Below are positions 14,310-25,871 of a stretch of 64,000 bases of DNA, one piece after another. Within the stretch, counting starts at the first letter, position 1. Each line of letters opens with the position of its first letter. The DNA comes from Cloeon dipterum. Lineage: Eukaryota; Arthropoda; Insecta; Ephemeroptera; Baetidae. The notes beneath the pieces are model-generated. The model was given only the letters and a program-made list of their open reading frames with translations. It was not told the origin of the DNA and ran no database searches. The position numbers and the translations under genes were made by a program. Location of the stretch: the NCBI RefSeq assembly GCF_949628265.1, contig NC_088789.1, positions 12,144,886 through 12,208,885 of the forward strand, given 5' to 3'.

Positions 14310-15243
14310 GAGGGTCCGATTGTTGCCGACAACAAGAACGGACGCACTTCAAATTCGCTCCTCAGAATTTTCCCCTTTTGGCCCCGACGTTGAACTTTGA
14401 CTGGAAGAAACTGGCATCTCCTTGCTCAGCTTTTCACGCCGCATCGATCGACGTCAAAATTTCTTCTGGGGAACAAAATTTCGGCCCAAAATTCTGGTTT
14501 AGAAGTTCTGACTGGCGAGTGAGTACGATTCCACCAAAGCAACAATGGCAAAGACCAACAAGCGCCGAGTAGCTCGCCAACGGCACCCTGCGAATTTTCG
14601 CTCGCGACATCGCAGAATCGCGCCGAGGGGCTCTGCCTTGGCGGAGAGGAGTCCTCTTTAGCCGGAGGATGCGGCTCTCCGTCCAAGAAACCGGCCACCG
14701 CAACGACCATCGAGGGATCTCAGCTTGGGACGACCCAGAGTCGACCCCGCCGTGCCCTCAACCTTGCCATCAAACGAGCGACAGCCGGCACTCCTGAAGA
14801 AAGAAATTCATTTTCGGACGAGGGGTGGCTCTTAAGTCTGCGAAGAAGACCAGCCGGGGGAGTGAATTCGAGTTCCAGCGCCAAATCTCCCTGACGAGTT
14901 GCTGGGGGCCAGCGTGGAAGAGCGTCAAGCCTTGGCTAACGCCCGGCTGCTCACCATGCTTCCAACTCAGCCAAGTCAACTTTGAGAAAACCAGCCCACG
15001 CTGACATCGAAGTTCCTGGCCATCGTTCTGATCAGTCGAACAGGCCTCGCGGCTCCTGGTGGATGGTGGCTACGTGGGACCAAGATTGCAGTGAGGACCG
15101 GCGCCCTGAACCCGCCTTCGGAGACGACCCCGGCTATTCTGATTTGTCTAGGCGCCATTTCCCGACTTGGCCTCTTTTGTAGGCCCGTCGGGTCTTGTGT
15201 ATTACTGTGAATCCAGAATAAATACAGAATAATAATAATAATA
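14310..15243 (+). mobile_element. Dong/R4-like retrotransposon, internally deleted (copy ii)
   Basis: Begins immediately after the TAA tail of copy i and ends in its own TAA tail (15229-15243). The last about 160 bp match copy i closely (GATTGCAGTGAGGACCGG onward). The 5' three quarters are unlike the other copies and contain a stop-to-stop open frame at 14523-14894, so this may retain the element's 5' portion joined to its 3' end by an internal deletion. No reverse-transcriptase motif is visible. Confidence 0.6.
14523..14894 (+). pseudogene. Open frame in retrotransposon copy ii, possible N-terminal ORF piece
   Basis: A stop-to-stop frame of 123 codons with no ATG at its start. It is rich in Ser, Pro, Ala, Gly and Arg with scattered Cys, and the composition suits the low-complexity N-terminus of a non-LTR element polyprotein. 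I see no complete zinc finger or Myb motif. It follows directly in the 5' part of copy ii and stops before the shared 3' UTR. Function is inferred only from position inside the element. Confidence 0.3.
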
Positions 15244-15930
15244 GGTGTCGATTATGTAGGGTACAGAACGAATCGATTCAACATGTTTGCGGAGGATGCA
15301 GTGTCCTGGCTCCCAGGGAGTATCTTGAGCGGCATAACAATGTCGCGAAGGTGGTGCATCAAGCGCTCGCTAAAAGCCTCAAATTACAGGAGGAAGAGCA
15401 GCCCTATTACAGATGCAAGCCACCGCAGGTCATGGAAGCTGGAGGAGTGCGTCTTCTTTGGGACTCGGAGATGGTGACTGACCGAGCAGTCGAGGCCAAC
15501 AGACCGGACATCGTCGTCATTGACCAACGGAAGAAAGAAGGCCTGATCATCGACATCGCCGTGCCTTTGGATGCCAATGTGGAGAGAACCGTCGTCGAAA
15601 AAAAGAGAAAGTATCAGCCGCTTGCAGTGGAGTTGAAGGAAATCTACAACCTGGGGAAAATCAACGTGGTTCCTGTTGTCATTTCTACAAATGGAGTTGT
15701 GCTCAAAGACTGGAAGAAGCTGATGGAGACATTGCCGCTGACAACAAACCACCTCAAGCTGATGCAGAAAGCTGCAGTACTTGGAACTGCCAACATCGTC
15801 AGGAAGACTCTCGCACTTTAATTTCCACACTGTTTGTTTGCTCGCCATTTCCCGGCTTGGCCTCTTCTTGTAGGCCCGCCGGGTTATGTGTATCACTGTT
15901 GAACCAGAATAAATCCAAGATAATAATAAT
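15244..15930 (+). mobile_element. Dong/R4-like retrotransposon, 3' third with endonuclease (copy iii)
   Basis: Starts right after the TAA tail of copy ii, in the middle of the zinc finger, and ends with AGAATAAATCC and a TAATAATAAT tail at about 15920-15930. It carries the C-terminal zinc finger plus restriction-like endonuclease (15246-15821) and then a short 3' UTR sharing TTCCCGGCTTGGCCTC and GTAGGCCCGCCGGG with its neighbours. The 5' truncation is the usual product of incomplete reverse transcription. Confidence 0.8.
15246..15821 (+). pseudogene. C-terminal zinc finger and restriction-like endonuclease of an R2/R4-type retrotransposon polyprotein
   Basis: 191 codons open to a natural stop, truncated at the 5' end by retrotransposition, so not a functional gene alone. 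Residues 1-18 form a C-x2-C-x8-H-x4-C knuckle (C1, C4, H13, C18), followed by a YLERHN stretch typical of this region. The endonuclease core shows RPD at residues 86-88 and an Asp at 103 within IIDIAVP, matching the RPD-x(12-14)-D/E signature of restriction-like endonucleases in R2, R4 and related elements. A conserved EKKRKY block follows and then PVVIS. In intact elements this domain nicks target DNA to prime reverse transcription. There is no premature stop, so the insertion is fairly young or the frame survived by chance. The reverse transcriptase is absent. Confidence 0.85.
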
Positions 15931-16260
15931 GGAGAGGGCCATCGTTGAGAAGAAGAGAAAGTACCACCCACTTCCAGTAGAGTTGAAGGAGATCTACTAC
16001 CTGAGGATATGATTAACGTTGTCCCGGTAGTGGTTTCAACGAATTGAGTTGTGCTCAAGGATTGAAAGAAGCTGACGGACATTTTGCCTCTTATAACGAC
16101 ACACCTGAAGCTGAAGCAGAAGGCCGCAGTACTGGGAACTGCAAACATCATGAGGAAGACTCTCGCGCTTGTTTGCTCGTTAATTCCCGACTTGGCCTCA
16201 TTTTGCAGGCCCGTTGGGTTTTGAATATTACTGTTAATCAAGAATAAAACAAAATATTAT
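15931..16260 (+). mobile_element. Dong/R4-like retrotransposon, decayed 3' fragment (copy iv)
   Basis: Starts abutting the TAA tail of copy iii. Its first codons repeat the EKKRKY block of the endonuclease and then decay, with a frameshift near the IYYL block and in-frame stops (for example TGA after AGGATA). The 3' end repeats TTCCCGACTTGGCCTC and GCAGGCCCGTTGGG and finishes in an A/T-rich remnant tail at about 16240-16260. It is the oldest-looking member of the chain. Confidence 0.75.
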
Positions 16261-18046
16261 TGAAAAGCACGATTCGGGGGTTATTCGTCCAATAAAATTA
16301 ATAAGGGGACGAAAACAGCAGTTTACCGTCTTAAATTTCCAACATAAAATCGCTTTCATCAAATTCAATATATTTTTTAAGACTAGGTTTGCTGTAAAAA
16401 ATTCACTCCTTTAAAATATGAGGCTGAAGCCCCACCCTAGCAATAAATTTTCGAATGTAATTTTGAAGTACGATTGTTGCAAAAATGAAACAACAAAATA
16501 AGTGTTTTTATATTCCACTTTCATCATGCAAAGAGTGCTTCTGATTTCCATTAAAAGTTCGTTAGGTGAGAAAAATTAATTTCACGTTGGCACACATATC
16601 TGCTAAGAAGCAGCAGAAGCACCCTTTAGGAAACAAAAGTGAAAGGGGGCGACGTGCGCGTGAAAGAGCGAGAAGCAGAGGCAGATTGAATTTTTTCAAT
16701 TAAATTCTAATTTATCGAGCTGCTCCAGCAGCGCGGGCTGGCAGTTGGCTGTCAAAGAACAGGGCAAAAAGGCCGTTCGTCGGCGGCGGTACCGCCAGAT
16801 CCAGCACACACACACTGCGAGCCCTCCCTTTCTCTCCGTTCCATTCATTTGCCCAGCCAGTCAGTCGGTTCTTATCATTGTCTCTGTTCTGCATATAATT
16901 GGATTTAACAAGGCCATAAAAGTGATCGGCCGCTCTTTTTTCGCGCATGCATATCACAATCGCAGGGGCAAAAAGAGACGAGGAGAGATTTGCATTCGGC
17001 AGATTAACTTTGATGGCCTTCTATTTGAAATGCGTGCGCCGTGCATCGATTCGTAAGGCCCTCGACTTTTTTGGCCAGAATTCTATCGACGCTCCAGAGA
17101 AGTTCATCTGCGTGTATCGAACATCCCAGCAAAAGCTAGCTCAGAGCAATTTTTTGTCCGACTCCTTCCTTAAGCAAGGCACAGAGAAAATAGCGCCGCA
17201 CACAAGAAGAAGAGCGGCAATAAAACGCTTGCTAGCTCTTCTCGTTTGATAAAACACGATTCTTATTATAGCTTTTTTGTTCTCCTCCAAGTAAAGGACT
17301 ATCGCCCACTATGCGCGTCGGCGTCGATTTTTTTCAGCTTTGTCTCAAATCAAGAGAGAGGTTTTACAATAGCTATAAAAATCCTGTGTAGCTAAACTTT
17401 AAAGAGATGCTTCGTGGAATGCAATCAGTGGCGCTTTGTCAAGAACCCTTACTTACTCTCCTTATTACTTAATTCGGGGAAACAGCTGGAAATTAAGATT
17501 TTAGCATTTTATGAGCTTGTCATACATCTCTAGTGATGCCTTTGCTGATTGCGATGTGTGTGGCAAAGAGAAACGTTTAAGTCGATTTCTTAATAATCTT
17601 GCCAGGCTTTAATAAGGATCGTTTAGTTGCAGTCAAGATTATTTAAAAATCTTTCATCATAATTTAACTGTCTGAAATAGCTTTAAACGTGAAAATTACA
17701 ACTAGGACTTTTGTTGCAGGAAGCGGTGAAATTTCTCTACTTGTTTATTTTATTGATCGTGCCCAGCAATTAGAGTGCAGTCAACCGTTTTCATCTAACA
17801 GTGATTGAAATTTTCTTGGAGATAAAGTTGCGACGTGAATTCTGTTTTGTACTGATACTTCCAGCTTCATAACGAGTAAGAAAATTATTCTCTTAAAAAT
17901 ATACACTTTGCCGTCCATCCTTAGTCAAGGCCGCGCAGAGTTGAGTCTTTTGCAATTTATTTATTTATTAATTTATGTATTATCAAGCGTCTTTCAGGAT
18001 CAGAAAAAATACAATAGGAAGTAGATTCACCAGAATTTGGCACATT
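16261..18046. other. Gene-free stretch
   Basis: AT-rich with one GC-richer patch at 16.7-17.25 kb. Short overlapping frames there are unconvincing. Nothing else is supported. Confidence 0.4.
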
Positions 18047-18052
18047 TTTATT
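18047..18052 (-). terminator. Poly(A) signal of the His-rich peptide gene
   Basis: AATAAA on the minus strand, 66 nt beyond the stop codon of the two-exon gene at 18118-18652. Canonical hexamer at a plausible distance. Confidence 0.6.
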
Positions 18053-18117
18053 AGAGGTACTTCACATAACAGTTTACTTAATTGAACGCATATTCTTTTT
18101 ATCAAAATTTTCCCCAA

Positions 18118-18652
18118 TTAACCGATGAAACGGTTAGGTTGATACTGAGGCCTATATCCATTATGGTGTCCACCGCCATGGGGTCTATTATGATGGTTCC
18201 CATAATAATGGTTGCTATGAGGTCTTCCGTGATGTCCATGTCCCTGGTTGTGGTAGTAGCGATTTGGAGATCGGACCAGTCTCACGCCATCTGAAACAAA
18301 GATTAACTAACTTTATCTATACGGCACATGACAACGTCGACGCATTTTTGTTTCGCGCGCGTTTATGCAGTTCCTGCTCGTCATATTTTGCCTTTTTTCA
18401 TGTAATTTTAATTGATGATATTCTATGACTGAAATTGCTTTCATACATGAACAATAAACATTAATAAATTTCCCCGTAACTTAACTTACAGTTTCAACCG
18501 AAGTACCTATTTAAATCTAAATAATAATGGAACGTCAAGTGATGCTTACCAAAGTCGTTCACACTTTGAGGAGTCTCATCAAGCTGGGCGTCCTCCTGAG
18601 CCAAGGCGATTGTGGCGAGAACCACCAAAACGACAAACACGTAGAGTTTCAT
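18118..18652 (-). CDS. Secreted histidine/glycine-rich prepropeptide (91 aa, two exons)
   Basis: Exon 1 is 18550-18652 and exon 2 is 18118-18290, joined by a GT-AG intron of 259 nt in phase 1 (GTAAGC donor, TTTCAG acceptor). The product has a signal peptide (residues 1-18, ending IALA), an acidic segment (19-41, four Glu/Asp in the first eight residues), and then RLVR at 38-41, a minimal R-x-x-R furin-type site. The remaining 50 residues are basic and rich in His (11), Gly, Asn, Arg and Tyr, with HGHH, NHH and GGGHHNG runs and no cysteine. It ends RFIG; the terminal Gly could donate an amide. This layout resembles insect antimicrobial or metal-binding peptides, but I recognise no named family. 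Start chosen as the ATG opening the signal peptide, about 65 nt downstream of a TATA box. No immune kappa-B site is evident. A cuticle or eggshell peptide is the main alternative. Confidence 0.85.
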
Positions 18653-18713
18653 ATCTTTCAGATGAGGATCAAGCTACAATCGCTCTCTAAATGTTGTGAT
18701 GGTTCCGAAGCCG

Positions 18714-18721
18714 TTTATATA
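18714..18721 (-). promoter_or_regulatory. TATA box of the His-rich peptide gene
   Basis: TATATAAA on the minus strand, 62-69 nt upstream of the start codon. This puts a start site near 18690, within a CCATCACAAC context, and gives a short 5' UTR of about 40 nt. Confidence 0.7.
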
Positions 18722-18968
18722 GGAGAGAGATGCTTCCCTTCAAACCGCAATACATAAAAACATCTTCAAAACAGGAAACCACTTTGTTAGGCATCTTCAG
18801 CGCGTACCTAAACCAAAAAATGTACAAATGCATTTCCGTTGTTGATTTTTCAAATCAGGCCGTTCAACTTAGTGTGGTATGTAACGTTAAAAAAACATCC
18901 GTTTTCTCATATATTTCCCTGAATATTGTAGTTTTCTTTGAAGAAGATCGTGAAACCTAACCAAAAAA

Positions 18969-19270
18969 AGATAAGTTAAAATTCTGGAATATGCGACCAC
19001 TATCGAGCTTGTTTTCATGTTTAATATAAATGAAACCAGGCTTCATGCATATGATTGTAATTGAAAACTCATGATTAGGACGTATTTAATGACGTCGAAA
19101 CTGGCCGAGTATTAAAAACGACGAATTCTTTTTGACAACGAAGATGAAGCCTGATTTTATTTATATATATTACACAAGATAAGTTAATTTTTAAAATAGG
19201 TGACCACTCGAGGTTGTGTTCATATTGGAAATAAATAAAAATGATAAAGCCAGGTTTAATTTATTTCCAA
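18969..19270. repeat. Tandem diverged copies of a short interspersed repeat
   Basis: Two imperfect head-to-tail copies, each opening with GATAAGTTAA and carrying blocks like GACCACTCGAGGTTGTGTTCAT and AAGCC(T/A)GGTTTAATTTAT. The first also has GACGTCGAAACTGGCCGAG and AAAAACGACGAATTC, and an inverted AAACCAGGCTTCAT. The same blocks form the 124-bp element at 51149-51272, which shows this is a mobile family. It lies just upstream of the His-rich peptide promoter. Confidence 0.6.
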
Positions 19271-22200
19271 TAAGATAAGTTCTAGAGCCAGCTTTCAGTC
19301 TTCAATATAATAATACACGAAGGTAATATTTAATTATTTTTTGGTTAATGTATTGCACGAGAAGCACATTTTTCTAGGAATTTTTAAAGTAAGGTCTGAG
19401 TTTAATTTAATCACAATTTTATGGCTTTGAAAATGAAAATAGTTTCAAAAGGAATAAACCAGTAAAATAAATGATAGACCACAGCAAACTTTATTAACTG
19501 TCACTTCGATATTATCCAGTTCCATCAAACACAAACTATGCACGATCATGATGCACTGCTAATTAGCTTCTTGCTCAATTGAGTTACTGATTTGAGCGCG
19601 CTGTGCATTTGAGAGGCATCTCCATCAGCTGCACGCGAAATTGAAATTGCACACACAGAAAATAGCGAGCACGATTGGCAGAGCCATACAGTGCAGCGTA
19701 TATTAACGCTCGTCAATGATTGCGCACTTAATTGGAAAAATAGAGGATAAAATAATGGCGTGGTGGAACAAAAGGCTTTTCGCAGCTCACGCGTCACTGG
19801 CTATATTGGCGCTGGTGCTGGCGCTGGCTTCCCGGCAAAAAGCACCCGCCGGCCAGCCGAGTGGTGCATGTGATGTGATGATTTCCCAGGGCACTTCTCG
19901 AGCTGTAACTGTCTTGCGAGGGGCCAACTCACGACGATCCTCAATGGAATTTCCTTTAAAGTAGAGACAGTGGCGGTCTGTATGAACTGCAGCCGTCGCT
20001 CCTATGAAAAACGCTCTCAAACGAGCCGCGTGCCTTTTTTACGAAATAAAAGAGGAAAAATGTATGGAGCGGCTTGGGACGGTAAAGTGAAATCTTCAAA
20101 GTGGAGAGAGAAACGTCAGGAGAATGTGGTGAAATCATATCACGATTCCGCCCTTGTAGCACAGAATTTAAAATTTGTGAGGTAAAATATTGAAAATACA
20201 CTCAAATAGAAAAAATGGGCTCTTTGCTTTTAAGTGGGTGTGAGAGTTGGAGCAGGCTTCCAAGCTATAATGTAAATGCGGCTTAGGATGAGAAATGTAC
20301 ACTCTGTGTTCTTTTATTTCTCTGAACTGATAATATAAGTCTCTCAGGCTACGAGTTCACACGTACTCCAGATATCCGTCTTAAAGAGAAAGAAAAATAT
20401 TAAGTTCTCCCTACAGCCATAGGTATATATCAGCGTTGACGTTACTCTCGTGTGTGGTGAATTATTGATGTAATAAATATTTGCGAAAAATTTACCAAGA
20501 CTACCATAGACTTCTTCTGTAAATCTCAATTTCACTTAAAATTGTTATTATTTATGCTTTTTTTAAAATTCTTTTTCACATTGCAACATACTAGATCCTC
20601 TCTTTGTCGCTATTCTCTCGCTTTTAATGAATTGGGCCAAAGTCAAACGCCTTTAGAAAGAATCGGCAGATTGGAATCTTTCTTCTTCTTCTTGGCAATA
20701 AATAAAGTTTTGCGGCAAAAGCGGTGAGATAATGAAAGAGATAATCTCAATTAACTGGCGCTCGCCCTCCACAAACGGGTCGGCTTTGCTCGGGAATTGA
20801 TCGGAATCATTCCTCTATTTCCCTCTTCGTCTTTGTTTGGCTTTGCAAGCGTGTGTTCTCGGAAAAAAGACCACCCCTTGGATCGCTCTCCACATCTGCC
20901 GTTGAGGGCGACTCGGACTCTACCGGGAAAAATCAACCGATCACGTTTAAACTTTGAGAAAATGTGTGTGCCTTTTATATATTATCTTGCCTCCTCACAA
21001 AAGACTTTTAACACTCGATCGTGAAAGCCGGAAAAAAGGATAAGGAAGACGAGAAAAAGGGAAGTTTAAAAAGTTTAGGCGGGTGGCAGGAAGGCTGGAA
21101 ATAAAGGCTTTTACTCGGAACCAACCCAACTAGCTCACCCTGGATCATGTTTCTTGAATTTTTGATTCAAATTAAATTATCAGTTGTGAGAATGGGCATT
21201 CTTATTCGAAACGAAACAATTTTCTTTTGCCTTCTGCAATTCGACAATCAAACACTGAAAAACGTATGCAACCAAAAAAAACGTAAGCAATAGTCGCGAT
21301 TAATTTAAAGGTTTTTTTTCTCAGTCGAAATATTGTTTACAGGGTCATGCAAGTGGAATTAAATGATTTTATGATAAAAATTTAGAATTTGAAAGAACTC
21401 CTGACCTTCATACCCTGGGATATTTAAGTAAATTTTGGCCAGTTCATAGTTGTAAACCCTTCTCCATATTCAAATTCTATTCTGATTCAACCAGAATGCT
21501 CAACAAACACACTAGCCTACTTTGCTTAACTTTTGCTTTTATGTGAGCAAACCACATAAATTTAGAAATTGAAATGCGGAATTGAGTGAATATATTCTGG
21601 GAAAATCCGTGGAAAACCGCATGAATTTCCTCGGTTCTGTAAAATTCGTGTTTACTCGGAAATTCATTAGCAAAAATTGTAGCCTTTGAAAGGGCGCTTG
21701 GGCCAACTGCACTTCGCTAATTAAAACCGAGCGCTGCAAGGCTTTCACTAGAGTTGACAAAATTTCAGCCACCCTGAAATGCCAAAAAATTTCCTGCGTA
21801 AATGAAAACGTCGCGAGCGAAACTCCAATTTAGCCTCGTGCTGACTTTTATATTAAATGAGTGTTTATTTTTCCTGGCCGTGCTGTTGCCGCTTCTTCGC
21901 GACTCGTGCACTCTTTTGCCGACAGTAAGGCGGCTCATTTCAGGGAATAATTTATTCATGCCCTCTCTGCTGCGAAAAAGAAGCGTCGTCTCAAAGTGCG
22001 AGCAAAAGTCAGCAGGTTGAAAAGTAGTCGTGGAATACCCGCTATTTACGCTCCTGAACAAGTTAATTAAACATTTATTTTGGCTTCCTCCTGCCGGTGT
22101 GCAGTTTCAATTTAGCCGTCTCGGGTGCCTGCCAAGAAGTCCGCAGCAGCAGGTGAAGAAGTCGGGAGCGAGAAATCACGCGAAACGCGAATCGACCCTA

Positions 22201-22499
22201 TCGCTCCGACGATATTTTATACTAGGTACCACGAGCGAGTTAATCTTGATGGAACAAACATTCAAGGTGTTATCCCCGCGCGCGCACCGGTAACTTCCAA
22301 CTTCCGATCTCCGCAGCGCTATAAGTTTCTTTTCCCTTTGCCCTTTTTCCCTGCAGATTGATGTAGTGTGCAAGAGGGTCAAGTTTGACGCCTCCATATT
22401 TCTATATGGAGCAATCTGCTGCCGCCGGCTGCCTTGCTGGCTGGGTGCGAGATATTTCGCTGGTAGCCGGGCGCGCGTGCACTAAACTCTCGCGAGCGT

Positions 22500-22500
<1 letters not shown>
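19271..22500. other. Gene-free stretch
   Basis: No supportable gene. Open frames near 19.7-20.2 kb and 21.8-22.3 kb overlap on both strands and show no domain. Confidence 0.4.
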
Positions 22501-22564
<64 letters not shown>

Positions 22565-22569
22565 CACAC
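22501..22569. repeat. (CA)n microsatellite
   Basis: About 28 uninterrupted CA units at 22501-22557, then one CG interruption and five more units. Thr-His and Cys-Val runs read from it are artefacts. Confidence 0.97.
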
Positions 22570-25500
22570 CCGCTTTTCCATCTTTTCCGCTGCCACTCGA
22601 AAGCAAACTACGTGTAACAACAACAGCACCGGCTCATGATGGAGTATCAATATTAACTCAGAGACGCGTGGTGGAAATCCTATTTTCCAAGGAAAAAGCT
22701 TCTTTCCAGCTGAGATCCGCGCATCTCTCGCTCCATCCCACACATTAACTGTGCAAGCAAACAAATTGTATTCAAAGCGATTGGTATTATCACGTTCATC
22801 ATCAAAGTAAACAGCTAATTTAAAACGCAATCCACTTGGTTCCGTAAACCGCCGTTTATTTTATATATTTTTTTGCAGAATTAGTGTTTCGAGTCATTTT
22901 AAACTTTTAATTTTTGACGGAATACACAAATTATGATAAAACACTTCTGCGTCTAATGAAGTCAAAATGTTTTTTAAATGTTTTTTTTTTGGTAACACCG
23001 AATTTAGATTTTTTTCTGTATATTGAATCCTGTTAGAAGTTTGTTTTCATTCTATCAAAATTTATTCATGAGTAAATTAGTTATAATTGCTGAGGACATC
23101 AATTAATTTCAGTTACTGTGAGAACGCTATAATGTTCGATAAAGCTTAGTGGAACGGTTCTTATGATTAATAAATAAAAATCGCGAAAAACCAACCACTG
23201 AACACGAGGTGGTAATTGATTTTGAAAAAAAATCACTCGCATATTTTGATTGTTTTTTCACAGTAGCAGTCTACAAGATTATTTATCTCTATTTGAGACC
23301 GCATGACTTTAAACCATCATAACAGGAAACCGCTTAGAATCAAAATGAGTGCTAAACAACATAGAAAGTATAATAGATAATATATTATCATAAATAATAT
23401 AGCAATTACGCTACTAATTTCATCGCATGTTAATGATTTAGAACGAAGAATTTCGTTTATTGATTTACTAAAGCATGATATATTTTTTGTGAATCCACCT
23501 TTTGATGACCTTAAATTCTTGGTCATTAGGAGCTTTTGAATTCCAAATAATGTTGATGCAAACAAGATGCCCCCGCCATTGTGACCTTTGCAAGAAAATG
23601 TAACAGGAATAATTATCGATACACGTGCAGCAGGTCTTTGGTTTCTACGGAAACATCTGAAGTACTCCCATCACTATCATCATTAGCTCATTTTCAAGAG
23701 GAGATTATGAAAACATTCTAAATTGTTTATATATTCAAACAAACCAGACAAACTAAATAAAATTTTAATGTCTACCATCATGCTCTTGTTTTACCTGAAT
23801 TTAAGCTGAGAGTTTAATCAATGTTTTAGTTTCAATTAATGTTTTTTTTTAATTTTAAAGCTTGATTCAAATTTATTGAAATTTTTTAAATATAAATACA
23901 AAAAAAATTGTTGGAGGTACTAACATGTAAAATATTGAATGCTAAATTGAAATCTGCACTCAACCAATAAACAAAACAAATGGGAGATAAGCATAAATCC
24001 ATTTTTGGCTGCGAATCAAATTAAGAGTTATTTATCAAGATTAGCAGCATCAAGTGCGGCACATAATCAGATTCGGCGCTGTGTGCCATAAATCAGCAAG
24101 CTACTAAGTAAGTAACGGGAAGCATTAATTCACTTTTGTTTTTCCCTGCTGTATCTGCGTGTCACTTTTTATACTGCCGACATAAGTCAAGTGCGATGAT
24201 GCGTCCAGCAGCAGCTACGGCGGCGGCTGCGGCTGCGGCTCACACTGCACACTTTGTTAGCTCGCCTGGCGTAGCTGCTGCGTGTGTAGCAGGGCACGTA
24301 TTCGTGCTGTGCTGCTGTGTATTGGCCTGCGCCATTCATCACCCCGCCTAGACATCTCCCCGGCAGACACCCTCGTGCAACCCTGACATTGGCCATCTCC
24401 ACATCAGCAAAAAATGAAATGTGCGCGGCAAGGTTGGCAACTATTGTACTAAAACCGAGCATTGTTCAGCGCTGCTCGAAAACTGTGTCTAAAGCGAGAT
24501 TAACACCACGGATTCTGACAAAAAGGGAAGCTAGGCAGACCAAATTTGGAGCGTCTATTTAGCATACTGGAATTGAAGTAAGATGGAAAATGTTGCAAAA
24601 TATTTTTTTAAGGTGGCTCAACCAAAAATTTTGATTTGTTGAAAAATAATACCTCTATTTATTTTAATGTTCATTGCTCATAATTAAAAATACTAGAGTG
24701 GAAAAATAATATCAAAATTGTGTTTTAATATCTTTTAATTTGTTGTTCAATTTTATTTCTTTCTGCACTAAGTAAACCCCGTAAACCAAACGTTTGTCTT
24801 CGTCCTTGTTTAAATTTTATAGAAAATAAAAGCAATGAAAAGAGAACTGATGATTAGAGATAAGAACTACTTCATTCATATTTTACTCATTGTCAGCGAC
24901 AGGTCAATAAAGGTTGCATCATTGCAGAGAACAAATGTCATTATATTTTTAACAATTTTGCTCGTATCTCTGCCCCACAGAACACTATGAGACTAATAGA
25001 TGCATAATAATTATGAAATAAAAATTTCTTGAACTCATTTCTGGTCGTAAATGTTAAGTGAAGAACAGGTCAAGGGAGTTTTCGCTGCATGGTGTGTTCA
25101 ACGAAATAAACCAAAATGTGCTGAGCTTACACAATTCGTGCCCAAAGCGCACTGAGTATGAAAAGTGGCAGATTACGAGGCTGCAGAACAAGCTATTTAT
25201 TTTGCCTTTTCGAGCTGCATGAGAGCTTTGCAAGTGGTAAAAATGCACTGGTCCGGGGTAATTTCATTACTGCGAGTGACGCTACAAGCTGGCATGGAAA
25301 AGTGGTGCCCGACTCGCGTCTGGCCGGTTGGCTGAATCTGCTGCTTCCTCGTTCGCTAGCTTGCAGCAGGCTCAATTGCCAACTGTAAACGCAAATTGCA
25401 TTATTGACTGCGCGCCCTCGATTCCCTCACGCCAGATGCGGGTGTAACCGTATCAAAGCACTTTGCAAAATACACAACGCACCATACAGTTGCAAAAATT

Positions 25501-25871
25501 AAAACTCGAGCCCAGCAGCACTGAGTGGACGGTTGAATTCATATGTGATTTATCAGAGTTAAAGTTGCCACTGACTAATGCAAAAAGCTGCGGTCGTCCA
25601 CAGTTATATATCTCTTTATCAAAGTGTCAAACAAACCATAGCCGGATAAAATACATTTATTTCTACAGCAGTAAATTTATAGAAATATCTGAATAAGAAA
25701 TTAAAAATCATATCATAATCCAAACAACGATAACAATTCAGAATCATATTTTAGTTAAAATTAAGTTGCATTTGGTAAAATAATTAATTGCATTATGATA
25801 ATGAACACAATGGCTCTACGCAATTTCTAAAATGTTAATTGGAATTGGTTCTTATTGTTAGATGAAACACA
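22570..25871. other. Gene-free stretch
   Basis: AT-rich. It holds a short GCN tract (about 24206-24240) that reads as poly-Ala in one frame and is not a gene. A 117-codon stop-to-stop frame at 23317-23670 (-) with a hydrophobic end is discussed as a finding, not called. Confidence 0.4.

Noticed and set aside
15384..16241. 285-codon minus-strand frame
   Set aside because: Antisense to the retrotransposon endonuclease; the plus strand carries the recognisable CCHC and RPD motifs.
22379..22830. Frames with Cys-Val or Thr-His repeats
   Set aside because: Artefacts of the (CA)n microsatellite.
24136..24351. Poly-Ala protein frame
   Set aside because: Derived from a GCN triplet tract, with no family features.
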